A stretch of 64,000 nt of DNA from Streptomyces sp. NBC_00377 (GTDB taxonomy: Bacteria; Actinomycetota; Actinomycetes; Streptomycetales; Streptomycetaceae): NCBI RefSeq assembly GCF_036075115.1, contig NZ_CP107958.1:8866001-8930000 (forward strand), given 5' to 3'. The number at the start of each line of letters is the position of its first letter. The first letter of the stretch is position 1. Made by a program: the position numbers and the translations under genes. Under the pieces are notes generated by a model. The model was not told the origin of the DNA and did not search any database. It was given only the letters and a program-made list of their open reading frames with translations. Below, one piece after another: positions 18,308 to 27,224 of this stretch.

Positions 18308-18389
18308 AAACTGAAAGGCGTTCGGTTTCCGGTAATGTAGGCGTCACCCCGACGGTGCGGAAGAGTTTTACTGAAAGGTATTCGGTAAA
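18308..18389. promoter_or_regulatory. Two TetR operator-like boxes between amidohydrolase and tetR
   Basis: Box 1 (18308-18328) and box 2 (18367-18389) share the core CTGAAAGGYRTTCGGT and are each imperfect palindromes; box 2 has TTTAC...GTAAA ends. Their centres are 60 bases apart. Box 2 is about 60 bases before the tetR GTG and box 1 about 45 bases before the amidohydrolase ATG, so each divergent promoter may have its own operator. Confidence 0.75.
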
Positions 18390-18450
18390 GTCTGGGTCAC
18401 GGCGCCCCGAGCGGGTCCGCCTCTGGACACAGGAGACGAGGAACCACCCC

Positions 18451-19068
18451 GTGCCACGACCCCGCACGCCCCTGCTGGACCGGCGGCGCATCGGCGCCGC
18501 CGCACTGCGCCTGGCCGACGAGAAGGGCACGCTCACCATCCCCGCTCTCGCCCGGGCCCTCGGCGTGGCTCCATCCGCCCTCTACCACCATGTCTCGGGC
18601 CGCGCCGAGATCATCTCCCTCATGCGCGAGGAACTGGCCCTCACGACCAAAGGCGCCGACCAGGACTGGTCCCAGCCCTGGGAGCAGGCTCTGGAGGACT
18701 GGGCCCGCTCCTACCTCGCCGCCTTCGCCGCCCATCCCGGCGCGGTGTCGCTGCTCGCCGTGGCCCCGCTCGCCGAGCCCTTCATGCACGCCATGTACGA
18801 GAAGGTCGCCGAACTGCTGCTCGCGGCGGGATTCGCCGAAGCCCAGGTCATGCCGCTGATCAACGCGCTGGAGAACTTCATACTCGGCTCCGCCCTCGAC
18901 CTGGTCTCGCCCCCGGTCATGGTCTCCGACGTCATCCGCGACACAGCCCCGCACCTCAGCGCCGTACTCGATCAGACCCCCACCGACCACACGCGCGCGG
19001 AGCACTCCTTCGATCTCGGCCTGAAGGCCATGCTCACCGGCTTCCGCCACCTGCTCGCCGACGACTGA
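18451..19068 (+). CDS. TetR/AcrR-family transcriptional regulator
   Basis: The 205-residue protein has an N-terminal helix-turn-helix (LDRRRIGAAALRLADEKG, IPALARALGVAPSALYHHVSGRAEIISLM) and a TetR C-terminal ligand domain (about 75-200). The GTG at 18451 follows AGGAGACGAGG and gives the normal short N-arm; the frame is open for 32 codons upstream. It is divergent from the amidohydrolase-permease unit and is its likely repressor. Confidence 0.92.
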   Translation: MPRPRTPLLDRRRIGAAALRLADEKGTLTIPALARALGVAPSALYHHVSGRAEIISLMREELALTTKGADQDWSQPWEQALEDWARSYLAAFAAHPGAVSLLAVAPLAEPFMHAMYEKVAELLLAAGFAEAQVMPLINALENFILGSALDLVSPPVMVSDVIRDTAPHLSAVLDQTPTDHTRAEHSFDLGLKAMLTGFRHLLADD

Positions 19069-19089
19069 CCCCCGTCGGTTCACCCTTAC

Positions 19090-19419
19090 CCGACACGCTT
19101 CCACGACCACATGGCGATCTACCAGGACGACGTATGGGAGGACCGCGACGCCGAAGGCTACGCGCTCTCACCGTCCATCACCCTGCGGAAGACCCCCGGG
19201 CACACGGCCGAGGACATCAGCACCCTCGTCACGACCGACCAGGGCCTGGTCGTCCTCACCCACCTGTGGTGGGGCGCGGACGGCCCGGCCGACGACCCCT
19301 TCGCCGACGACCGCGAGCGACTGCGAGCCACCAGGGAGCGGGTTCTCGCCCTCGGCCCCGCCGTGATCGTTCCGGGGCACGGGGAGCCCTTCGTGCCAGG
19401 GCCGTCCACGCCGCTCTAG
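19090..19419 (+). pseudogene. N-terminally truncated metallo-beta-lactamase-fold hydrolase
   Basis: The frame reads RFHDHMAIYQDD, then TPGHTAEDISTLV, LTHLWWGADGP and VIVPGHGEPF, the C-terminal half of a small MBL-fold hydrolase. The HxHxDH metal site that defines the active enzyme should lie upstream but is absent. Family sequence begins before the first ATG (19111), in frame and without a start. The break point is just after the tetR stop, so a deletion probably fused the remnant to it. Confidence 0.7.
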
Positions 19420-19583
19420 ACAGGGCGGTGCGCCCGGCCCACCCATCAAGCCAGGCCGGGTGAGTGTGCTGAGGCGGAGAAGGCGCGGTCGGGCCCTTCC
19501 GCGGCATGGGCGACAGTATGATCAACACCGTGCGCGGCTCCCTGCACGGCCCGAGGGGCCACCGGACGGAAGGTGACAAGTCC

Positions 19584-20360
19584 GTGAAGGCCCTGCGGCT
19601 GTTGACCATGAACACCCTCTTCACCGGCGATGTCCCGGCTCGGCTGCGCGCCCTCGGCGCGGCGCTCGACCGGGCCGACTACGACATCGTCTGCCTGCAA
19701 GAGGTCATGTTCCGCCGCAACGCCCGGCTGATCCGTCGCGCCGCCCCCGCATACCGGCACTGCGCATACTCGGGCACGGTCCTGCTCAAGGGCGGCCTGG
19801 TGCTGCTGTCCCGGTGGCCGATCAGCCGGTGGCGGTTCGTTCGGTATCCGATGACAGGCCCGGTGCGCGGCGAGCTCCTCATGCGCAAGGGCGCCCAGCT
19901 GGCGTCCGTCGCCACCCCGGACGGTGAACTGGTGGTCGTGAACACCCACCTGTCGGCCAACCGCGACGACGACTGGTCCCCCACGAATCGGTACACCCGG
20001 ATCGCAGGTGCCGAACTGGCCCGGATCGCCGGGCTGATCGCGGCCGTCGAACCGTCCCTGCCCATCGCCGTGGCCGGTGACCTGAACGTCCCGCGCGACT
20101 CGGCGGCACTCGCCCACTTCGTCGCCACGACGGGGCTGCGCGACATCCTTGCCGACGACACACGTCCGACCTACCGGCCCACACCTCGATGGCCGTCGCC
20201 ACCGGCGTTGGACCACGTACTGGTCCGGGCCGCAGCCGGGGAGACGCTGACCGGCGGCGCCGACCTGGTGTTCCAGGACAAGGTGACACTGGCCGACGGC
20301 CGCCAGGCCTACCTGTCCGACCACTACGGCGTGCAAGCTCACCTGATCCGGTCGAAGTGA
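19584..20360 (+). CDS. Endonuclease/exonuclease/phosphatase (EEP) family hydrolase
   Basis: The roughly 258-residue product shows the EEP set: LTMNTLF at the start, CLQEVMF with the metal-binding Glu (about residue 40), VVNTHLSANR, VAGDLNVPRDSAAL and the terminal SDHYGVQAHL. Members cleave phosphodiesters in nucleic acids, sphingolipids or inositol phosphates. There is no signal peptide, so it is likely cytoplasmic. The GTG at 19584 was preferred, with GGAAGG upstream; an in-frame start at 19506 adds 26 residues without similarity. Confidence 0.88.
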   Translation: MKALRLLTMNTLFTGDVPARLRALGAALDRADYDIVCLQEVMFRRNARLIRRAAPAYRHCAYSGTVLLKGGLVLLSRWPISRWRFVRYPMTGPVRGELLMRKGAQLASVATPDGELVVVNTHLSANRDDDWSPTNRYTRIAGAELARIAGLIAAVEPSLPIAVAGDLNVPRDSAALAHFVATTGLRDILADDTRPTYRPTPRWPSPPALDHVLVRAAAGETLTGGADLVFQDKVTLADGRQAYLSDHYGVQAHLIRSK

Positions 20361-20681
20361 CACAGAGGCCACCTGAACGCCGAAGTGGCCGAGGGCCGTT
20401 CCCTCGGTCGGACCGCCGTCCTCGCAAGGCTGAGAGGTGCCTCGCAGCGCTGGAAAAGGCCGATGACGCCTGAGTACGCCAGGCCGCATGGTGTGGCGGC
20501 GGATCCGTCCGGCACAGGCGACGGCCTCGACGGGTCTCCTCCAGGGTCCGGCCGGCGTCATCGTCCGGCACCCGAACACAGACCGGCCTCGTGTTCAGGA
20601 TCCCGTGCGTGACCGGGCGGACGGTGGGCTCATGGTGTGTCCCTCGCCCGCGGCGGACCGCGGTGCTGTTTGAATCACCGC
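20361..20681. other. Region without a supported gene (20361-20681)
   Basis: About 320 bases ahead of the glutamate decarboxylase gene. No gene or recognisable regulatory element was seen; it probably holds the decarboxylase promoter. Confidence 0.5.
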
Positions 20682-22046
20682 ATGACCAAGCGTGACGATG
20701 CGGATCTCTTCGGTAACCGGTTCTTGACCGTGCCCGCTCCCTCGGATTCCTTCCCCGAGAAGGGGATGGACGCAACGGACGCGATGAGGCTCGTGGATGT
20801 GGATCTCGCCATGGAGGGCGACCCACAGCGCAACCTCGCCACGTTCGTCACCACGTGGATGGAGCCGCAGGCGCAGCGGCTGATCGCCGAGAACCTGCAC
20901 CGCAATTTCATCGACCATGCGGAGTACCCCATTTCCGCCGAGATCGAGCAGCGTTGCGTGCGCATGCTCGCCGACCTCTTCCACGCGCCCGGCAGGACGA
21001 CCGGATGCCGGACGCAGGGCTCGTCCGAGGCGATCATGCTCGGCGCGCTGTCGCTCAAGTGGAAGTGGCGCCAGCGCCGCCAGGCGGCCGGTCTGTCGAT
21101 CGACCGGCCCAACCTGGTGTTCGGGGGAGACGTCCACGTCGTGTGGGAGAAGTTCTGCCGCTACTTCGACGTCGAGCCGCGGATCGTGCCGCTTGCCGAG
21201 GACAAGTACACGATCGGCCCGGAGGACGTGGAGCCCCACCTCGACGAGAACACGATCGGCGTCGTCGCCGTTCTCGGTACCACGTTCACCGGCCACAAAG
21301 ACGATGTCGTAGGGATCGACAAGCTCCTGAGGGACGTCCGCAAAGAGCGGGATCTCGACATCCCTATCCATGTCGACGGCGCCAGCGGGGCGTTCGTGTG
21401 GCCTTTCCTCTACCCGGACTCGAAATGGGACTTCCGGCTCGAGCAGGTGCGTTCCATCAACGTCTCGGGACACAAGTACGGCCTGGTCTACCCCGGCATC
21501 GGATGGCTGGTCTTCCGCGAGGAGTCGGACCTCGCCGAGGACCTCGTGTTCTACGAGAACTACCTGGGCAAGACCGATGCGACGTTCACGCTGAACTTCT
21601 CCACCGGTGCGTCGATGGTGCTCGCGCAGTACTACAACTTCGTGCGGCTCGGCCGTCAGGGCTACACCTACGTCATGAAGATGATGCAGGAGAACGCTCA
21701 CGCCCTCGCGGACAACCTGCGCAGCAGCGGCCGCTTCGAAGTGATCGGGTCCGACCTCGAGCAGTTGCCGCTGGTCGCCTTCCGCCTTGCCGGCACCCAC
21801 GCCTACGACGAGTCCGACATCGCCTGGCAACTCTCGGCCGAGCGGGGCTGGATGGTACCGGCATACACGCTCCCGCCCAACGCGGAGCGGGTGAAGATCC
21901 TCCGTGCCCTGGTCAAGGAGACTCTGAGCCGCGAGCAGATCGATCGCCTGAGCCAGGACATCGCCGACGCGTGCCGCACACTGGACGACAAGGGTGCGGC
22001 CCACGGCAACGAGCGGACCCAGGTCAAGCGCGGCACCGGCTACTGA
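20682..22046 (+). CDS. gad: Glutamate decarboxylase
   Basis: The 454-residue PLP enzyme matches group II glutamate decarboxylases over its length. It has the N-terminal MTKRDDADLFGNRF, then NLATFVTTWMEPQA, the substrate-side TTGCRTQGSSEAIMLGAL, HVDGASGAFVWPF, and the PLP lysine in SGHKYGLVYPG (Lys265). It converts glutamate to GABA and CO2, consuming a proton, and acts in acid tolerance or GABA metabolism. No GABA antiporter or transaminase lies beside it. The C-terminal tail ends in KRGTGY rather than the HKxTD-type tail of enteric enzymes. Confidence 0.95.
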   Translation: MTKRDDADLFGNRFLTVPAPSDSFPEKGMDATDAMRLVDVDLAMEGDPQRNLATFVTTWMEPQAQRLIAENLHRNFIDHAEYPISAEIEQRCVRMLADLFHAPGRTTGCRTQGSSEAIMLGALSLKWKWRQRRQAAGLSIDRPNLVFGGDVHVVWEKFCRYFDVEPRIVPLAEDKYTIGPEDVEPHLDENTIGVVAVLGTTFTGHKDDVVGIDKLLRDVRKERDLDIPIHVDGASGAFVWPFLYPDSKWDFRLEQVRSINVSGHKYGLVYPGIGWLVFREESDLAEDLVFYENYLGKTDATFTLNFSTGASMVLAQYYNFVRLGRQGYTYVMKMMQENAHALADNLRSSGRFEVIGSDLEQLPLVAFRLAGTHAYDESDIAWQLSAERGWMVPAYTLPPNAERVKILRALVKETLSREQIDRLSQDIADACRTLDDKGAAHGNERTQVKRGTGY

Positions 22047-22288
22047 CGCACTCGAACCCCGGATCGGTGCTGCCCGGACTGCCGTCCCCGTGCCGCCTGG
22101 TTGCACGCGGCGCGTTCGGGGCGCACTCCGGTGGCCAAGGCGATGCACGTCGGCAGCCACTGCCGGCCCGGCGCGTAGCAGCGGCTGCCCGCAAGCCGCT
22201 GCCACGACTCCCGCGCTCAAGGCGGTCAGCCGACCCAAGCCCTTCTGGGCGGTAGGCCGGGATGCCGGTGGTGCCGGGGCCGTCCCCG

Positions 22289-22933
22289 TCAGGTGACCAG
22301 CTGGGCGATGCTCCGGGCTGCCAGCCACAGGCCGAGGAGCAGGGAGAGCGTGACGACCAGCTGCTCCTGGTGCTGTTCCAGCCGGCTTCGCAGTGCCTCC
22401 AACCGGGCGTTCGCGGCCGCGGGGGCCCACACCGTGTACATCTCCATGACGATGAGGCTGAGAGTGGCCAGCAGACAGTAGCCGGTCAGTGCGAGCCAGT
22501 CGCCGAGGGTGGAGAGTTTCGCGTCGACGGCGCTCGCTGCGCCCGCGCCGACCAGTGCCCATGGTTGCAGCAGCCATGCCAGACCGGCTGCCGCGGCCGG
22601 GGTGGCGTTGTCGATCCGGGCGGCCCAGCGTGGCGGGCCGTGCGGGCGGGGCGGTCGGCGGTGCCGGTGTGCGCCGTACAGCACCAGCGCCAGGCCGATC
22701 GCGAGTTTCACGCCGACCACGGCAGTCGAGGGCGCGCTGTGACGGGCGGGGGGCTGACCGCCCGTCAGCAGCACCACACAGGCGATCACCGCGACCATGT
22801 TGGCCAGCCACGACAACAGGAACGCGAGGCCCTGGCGGACCCCGCGCCGCGAGGAGAGCAACAGGATGAACGCGCTGTTGTGCAAAGGCCCCAGGGAGAT
22901 GGCCGCACCGATCACAACAAGGTCGAGGACCAT
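22289..22933 (-). CDS. GAP-family (Sap-like) membrane protein
   Basis: The 214-residue protein has about six membrane segments (LVVIGAAISLGPLHNSAFILLL, LSWLANMVAVIACVVLLT, VVGVKLAIGLALVLYG and later ones) and the layout of the GAP/sulfolipid-addressing family of actinobacteria, thought to move lipids or small molecules. The ATG at 22933 is taken; an AGGAG lies eleven bases upstream, and a GTG at 22945 is a less likely start. Confidence 0.8.
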   Translation of the reverse strand: MVLDLVVIGAAISLGPLHNSAFILLLSSRRGVRQGLAFLLSWLANMVAVIACVVLLTGGQPPARHSAPSTAVVGVKLAIGLALVLYGAHRHRRPPRPHGPPRWAARIDNATPAAAAGLAWLLQPWALVGAGAASAVDAKLSTLGDWLALTGYCLLATLSLIVMEMYTVWAPAAANARLEALRSRLEQHQEQLVVTLSLLLGLWLAARSIAQLVT

Positions 22934-23311
22934 CGGCTCAGCCACTCCTGGATGTCAGAGCCTTCGGGCCGCCGTGCGGACGGGCGGACCGGTCGGCAGA
23001 GTGAGGCGGCGCTGCGGCGGTGCCACATCCCGACTCTGCAAGCGAGGGCCCGGCCGGTCAAGCAGGCCACGCCCGGACGGCGCCACAGGCTTCCCGTGGC
23101 TCATCCCGGCGGGGCACGCCACTGGGCTTCTCCTCGACCTGGACCTGCTTCGAGGCCGACGCACGGTTCCCTCTCGGCTGTGAGAGGGCCGACGTTGCCC
23201 TCAGATGTGCCCTTGCGGGCATGGGCAACGGAGTGCGCGTGCGGAAGGGTGGAGAGTTCGTCGTTCTCGTGAGGACGCCAGGATGTCAGCCCGTGAGGAG
23301 AAGGGGAGACC
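22934..23311. other. Region without a supported gene (22934-23311)
   Basis: About 380 bases between divergent genes. A small stem (GAGGGC ... GCCCTC, about 23184-23202) is the only structure noted. Promoters for both neighbours should lie here. Confidence 0.45.
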
Positions 23312-25444
23312 GTGCGCGCACAGCGACATGAGGCCGACCGGGAACGCGGCCAGGAGCGTGTCCGCCGAGCCGCCGGCTCTCCGACGTTGCTGCCGGGAAG
23401 GCTCTCCGTCATGTCGCCGCAGCAGGCACTGACGTTGCAGCGGTTGGCGGGCAACACCGCCGTGGCGCGGACGCTGAAGGACGAGCACGAGCACGAAGCC
23501 CTCGCCTCGTCCTCGGACGTGGCGCATGGGCCCGCCGCGAAGACCGCGGTGCAGCGCTCCGCGGTGCACGAGGTGCTGGCGGGAGCGGGGCGGCCGCTGG
23601 ACGCCGAAACGCGTGCCGACATGGAGACACGGCTGGGGGCCGACTTCTCGGACGTGCGCCTGCATACCGGTTCCACGGCCCAGCGGTCGGCGGACGAGAT
23701 CGGCGCCCGGGCCTACACCTCGGGCAGTCACATCGTCCTGGGCGCGGGCGCCGGGGACCGGCACACGCTCGCCCATGAGCTGACCCACGTCATCCAGCAG
23801 CGCCGCGGACCGGTGGCGGGCACTGACCACGGGGACGGACTCAGCGTCTCCGACCCGTCCGACCGCTTCGAGAGGGAGGCCGAAGCCAACGCCGGGCGCG
23901 CGCTGAGTCTCCCGGCGGAACACGCCGCGCCCGCGCACGCGGGTCCGGAGGGGCACGCGGGCCACGGCCACGCAGCGGCAGGTGGCGCCGTGGTGGCGCA
24001 GCGCATGTGGAACGGCAGCGGCTCCGGCAGCCGTGCCCGGCGCGTCGGAGCAAACGACCGCGGGGCCCAACTGGCGAGCCAGCAGTGTGAACAGATGCAG
24101 TACCTGCCCGCCCTGTATGTCCCGGCCGAGACGTTCGGCCGGGACGGCAGCCTGCCGCCCCAGCCCGCGAACGCCTACACGAGGTCCGGCCCGGGCTTCG
24201 TCGAGGTCCTGCGGATGGAGGACTCGCCCCTGCCGAGCGTGGCCCACCGCGCCCCCGGTCCGCGCGACGCGTGGGCGATGAAGTACCAGTCGGGAGACTT
24301 CATCTACCGCGTGGAGATGGTCAACGACCCGCAGGGCCGGACCAGCGAACTCCTCATCGACCCGGCCCTGCCGTTCCGCATCCTGCGGCGGACGCTGAAG
24401 ATGCGGCAGGGCGGCGCGTCGGCGGGCCGTACGTATCGCTTCGCGGAGCGCTGGGCGCCCAACCCGCAGTACTGGAATCTGCACGACCGCAGGGAAGCCA
24501 CCGAGGCCGAGGCACAGGCCGCGGACCGGGGTCTGTCCGACCAGGACCGTCTCAGCCGGGACGACGTGGCCGACTTCTCGCCTCTGCCGACCGCCCCCGA
24601 CCAGCCCTTCGTCTTCTACGTCTCGCCGAGCTCCGTCGACCCGCACTTCCAGCGCAGGGACGGCACACAGAAGGACGACCGCAGGTACCTCAGCGCGGAA
24701 CGGTTCGACAACACCGTCGCCGCCGGGTCCGCGGTGACGGGCTACGAGCAGCAGGCGTTCCAGGGGCTTTCTGCGCCGCATCAGGTGGACCGCCGCACCG
24801 CGCGTCGCGACCCGGCCCGCGCCATGGGGAACCGGCAGGCCAACGAGCTGATGGGCAACCAGGGTCGAGGGGGATCCACCGGTGAGCGCCTCGCCTCGCA
24901 CGAGTGGTGCCACCTGGTCGGAGACGGCGACGGCGGCCCGGACATCCCGGCCAACCTGGTGATCGGGACCAACGCGGTCAACACCGAACAGCTCGCCATG
25001 GAGACCGCGCTGCGCCCGTTCGTCGGACGGCTTCGCACCATGGGCTACTCGATCCAGCTCCGCGTCCGGGCCCTCGTCACGCCCGTCCCCCATCCGACAC
25101 TTCCCGACAGCCCGTGGAACGCGGCGCAGTACATCAGCTACCGGATCTCGCTCGTCCCACGGGGCGAACTGGACGCGCCCAACCCGTGGGAGATCCACCG
25201 GCAGATCATGGACGGTCAGCGCGGCACCATCACGGAGCTCGAGTTCACCTACCTGCACCACACGGTACGGGCCAAGCTGCGCCAGGCCATCGAGGACATC
25301 GAGTCCGAGCAGGACGACGACCGCATGAGCGACGGGCCGGGTGGGCCGCCCTCGCACTACGCGGCGTACGGCGCTCCGCACGGCTACGCGCCCGCCCTCC
25401 AGCCGGCGATGCCGGGTGCGGGCGCCGGGTACTTCCCCTACTGA
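23312..25444 (+). CDS. DUF4157 (eCIS core) protein with nuclease-like C-terminal domain, candidate contractile-injection effector
   Basis: The 710-residue protein has a short arginine-rich start, an amphipathic QQALTLQRLAGNTAVAR segment, and then a DUF4157 domain (about 84-195). That domain has PLDAETRADMETRLGADFSDVRLHTG and the HExxH motif in LAHELTHVIQQ (His155-His159). Residues about 240-500 are of unknown fold. The C-terminal part has a compact motif SHEWCHLVGDGDGGP...NLVIGTN (His530, His534) resembling His-based metal nucleases, but the call is by eye. DUF4157 marks cargo of extracellular contractile injection systems; no tail-tube, sheath or baseplate genes are in the window. A GTG start follows AAGGGGAG. 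Confidence 0.85.
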   Translation: MRAQRHEADRERGQERVRRAAGSPTLLPGRLSVMSPQQALTLQRLAGNTAVARTLKDEHEHEALASSSDVAHGPAAKTAVQRSAVHEVLAGAGRPLDAETRADMETRLGADFSDVRLHTGSTAQRSADEIGARAYTSGSHIVLGAGAGDRHTLAHELTHVIQQRRGPVAGTDHGDGLSVSDPSDRFEREAEANAGRALSLPAEHAAPAHAGPEGHAGHGHAAAGGAVVAQRMWNGSGSGSRARRVGANDRGAQLASQQCEQMQYLPALYVPAETFGRDGSLPPQPANAYTRSGPGFVEVLRMEDSPLPSVAHRAPGPRDAWAMKYQSGDFIYRVEMVNDPQGRTSELLIDPALPFRILRRTLKMRQGGASAGRTYRFAERWAPNPQYWNLHDRREATEAEAQAADRGLSDQDRLSRDDVADFSPLPTAPDQPFVFYVSPSSVDPHFQRRDGTQKDDRRYLSAERFDNTVAAGSAVTGYEQQAFQGLSAPHQVDRRTARRDPARAMGNRQANELMGNQGRGGSTGERLASHEWCHLVGDGDGGPDIPANLVIGTNAVNTEQLAMETALRPFVGRLRTMGYSIQLRVRALVTPVPHPTLPDSPWNAAQYISYRISLVPRGELDAPNPWEIHRQIMDGQRGTITELEFTYLHHTVRAKLRQAIEDIESEQDDDRMSDGPGGPPSHYAAYGAPHGYAPALQPAMPGAGAGYFPY

Positions 25445-25460
25445 GGGGTCTGCCGCGGCG

Positions 25461-25873
25461 TCAGCCCACGGCCCGGTCCGCCGTCCCTCGGGCGGTGTCG
25501 GCGTACAGACGGAAGAGGGCGGGAGGGGCTTCTCCGCCGTCCCGGTCGCGCAGAGCCGCCCAGCACCGGGCGAGGAGTTCCCGGGCCTGGGCTCCGGCTC
25601 CGGGGCAGGGTCGGGGTCGGGGTCGGAGCCTCGGCCGGAGCTGAGGCGGCATCAGCGGGCCGGGTTCCGTGGCGCCGCGGGTGAGTTCGGCGGGGCCGGC
25701 TCGACGGCGATGGTCAGGAGTGCGGACGCGGAGAGTTCGGCCCGGTCGGTGAGCCGGGCGAGGCGGGCCGGTGACACGGGCGAGGCGTTGGCAGCGGTCA
25801 ACGGCCCGGCGGGGTGCGGGTACACGCGGTCGGCATCCGCCCGGACGGGCAGGCCCGGAGAGAACCCGCGCAT
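25461..25873 (-). pseudogene. Unidentified decayed coding fragment(s)
   Basis: Two minus-strand stretches use typical Streptomyces codons but lie in different frames. The first, about 25652-25873, starts with MRGFSPGLPVRADADRVYP and contains PARLARLTDRAELSASAL. The second, about 25461-25600, contains QARELLARCWAALRDRD and ends TARGTADRAVG. They may be two parts of one frameshifted gene. I do not recognise the family. The GC-rich, proline/arginine-coding bridge between them looks unconstrained. Confidence 0.35.
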
Positions 25874-26017
25874 GCCGCTGCACCAGATCCGCTACGCACC
25901 ATCCCGCGACTCCGCATCGCGCCAGTGGGTCATCTTCATCACATGATCCGTCCGGCACCCAACCGCGTCACGTGAAACGCCCTCCTAACGCGCGTCACAG
26001 GAAAGGGTGTTGACTTC

Positions 26018-26983
26018 ATGGACGAGAAGACCGGGGTGTCCCGGCGGTCGGTCTTTCGCACGGCTGCCGCTGTCGGGCTCGGTGCGAGTGCCGCGCCCGC
26101 AGCCGCCTGGGTGGCCGCCACAACGAGTCGCGAGCAGGCGCACGACGAACCTGCGGGCGGAGTGCAGCCCGCGGCTTCGTTCCCCCCTGTCGATCCCGTT
26201 TCCCCGACCGGTCGCCCGTTCATCTGGTTCGAGCCCCACCAGGACGACGGCCTGCTGTGGGCGTGGAAGATCCTGACGCATCATGCGCTCGCCGGGCGGC
26301 AGGTCCATGTCGTCCTCGCCACCGACGGATCCGCCTCAAGGATCCGGCGCGTGTTGAACGGCGACGCGTCCAACAGATACTGGGGCCGCCACTATCCGGA
26401 ACGCGAGGGCTACGGCCACCTCACCCCCATGAGTCCGAAGGCCTTCGCCAAGGCCCGGGACAGGGAGCTGAAGGCCGCCTGCGGCCCGCTCGGCATCGTC
26501 CCCGAGAATCTGCATCTGGAACTGAACTGGCGGCAGCCGAAAATCGACGTCCCCAGAGCGCGGGAACTGATCACCCGGTACGCCGATCTGTACCCGGACG
26601 CCGGGCTGTGCACGATGTGGTGGGGGGACACGGATCCGTGCCATTCCGCTCTCGGTACAGCGCTGCGGCAGCTTCACCTGGCCGATCCCGTGCGGTTCGG
26701 GGACTGCCGATGGGCGGTGCGCCGCCAACAGGGTCCGACGGCGCCCGGGGCTGTCCCGTACCGGATCCCTCCGCAGTTCGCGGCGACCGCGCATCAGATG
26801 GCGAAGAACGCGTGCCTCGCCTACAGCTCCTGGGCACCGGGCGAGACGGAGGACGACGGCATGTACGCCATCGGGCTCCATTCGGTCGGCTCCGACCTCG
26901 CGGCAGTCAAACGCGGTGAACCCAACTGGGTCGTGGAAACGGCGGAGCCGACCCCACGAGAACTCGGCGCGGACCGCACGTAG
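26018..26983 (+). CDS. PIG-L family deacetylase, Tat-exported
   Basis: The 321-residue product has a twin-arginine signal (SRRSVFRTAAAVGLG, residues 8-22, cleavage in the Ala-rich stretch near 30). It also has the PIG-L/LmbE zinc motif in a PHQDD form (residues 73-77; the family norm is PHPDD), the HHALAGRQVHVVLATDGSAS strand-helix, and a later CHSALGTALR segment that could supply a zinc ligand. It should deacetylate an N-acetylated sugar or a similar substrate outside the cell. A GGAAAGG site lies upstream of the ATG. Confidence 0.9.
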   Translation: MDEKTGVSRRSVFRTAAAVGLGASAAPAAAWVAATTSREQAHDEPAGGVQPAASFPPVDPVSPTGRPFIWFEPHQDDGLLWAWKILTHHALAGRQVHVVLATDGSASRIRRVLNGDASNRYWGRHYPEREGYGHLTPMSPKAFAKARDRELKAACGPLGIVPENLHLELNWRQPKIDVPRARELITRYADLYPDAGLCTMWWGDTDPCHSALGTALRQLHLADPVRFGDCRWAVRRQQGPTAPGAVPYRIPPQFAATAHQMAKNACLAYSSWAPGETEDDGMYAIGLHSVGSDLAAVKRGEPNWVVETAEPTPRELGADRT

Positions 26984-27224
26984 GCATGTCACCAGGGACG
27001 GGGACCGGACGTATCGAACCTGGCACGGCTGCGCTCACGCCCGCCCGACGTCGGTCGCGAACTCCGTAAGCATGGCGACAGGCGCCGTGATCACGGCACC
27101 CGCACGCTGCTGACGGCACGTCATCCGTCCGACGGACCGAGGTGATCGACCGGGCCGCCTGCCGAAGGCGCGTGCGCGTCGATACCATCACCTGGTCGCG
27201 GACGGAAAGTGAGTCGACGGAAGC

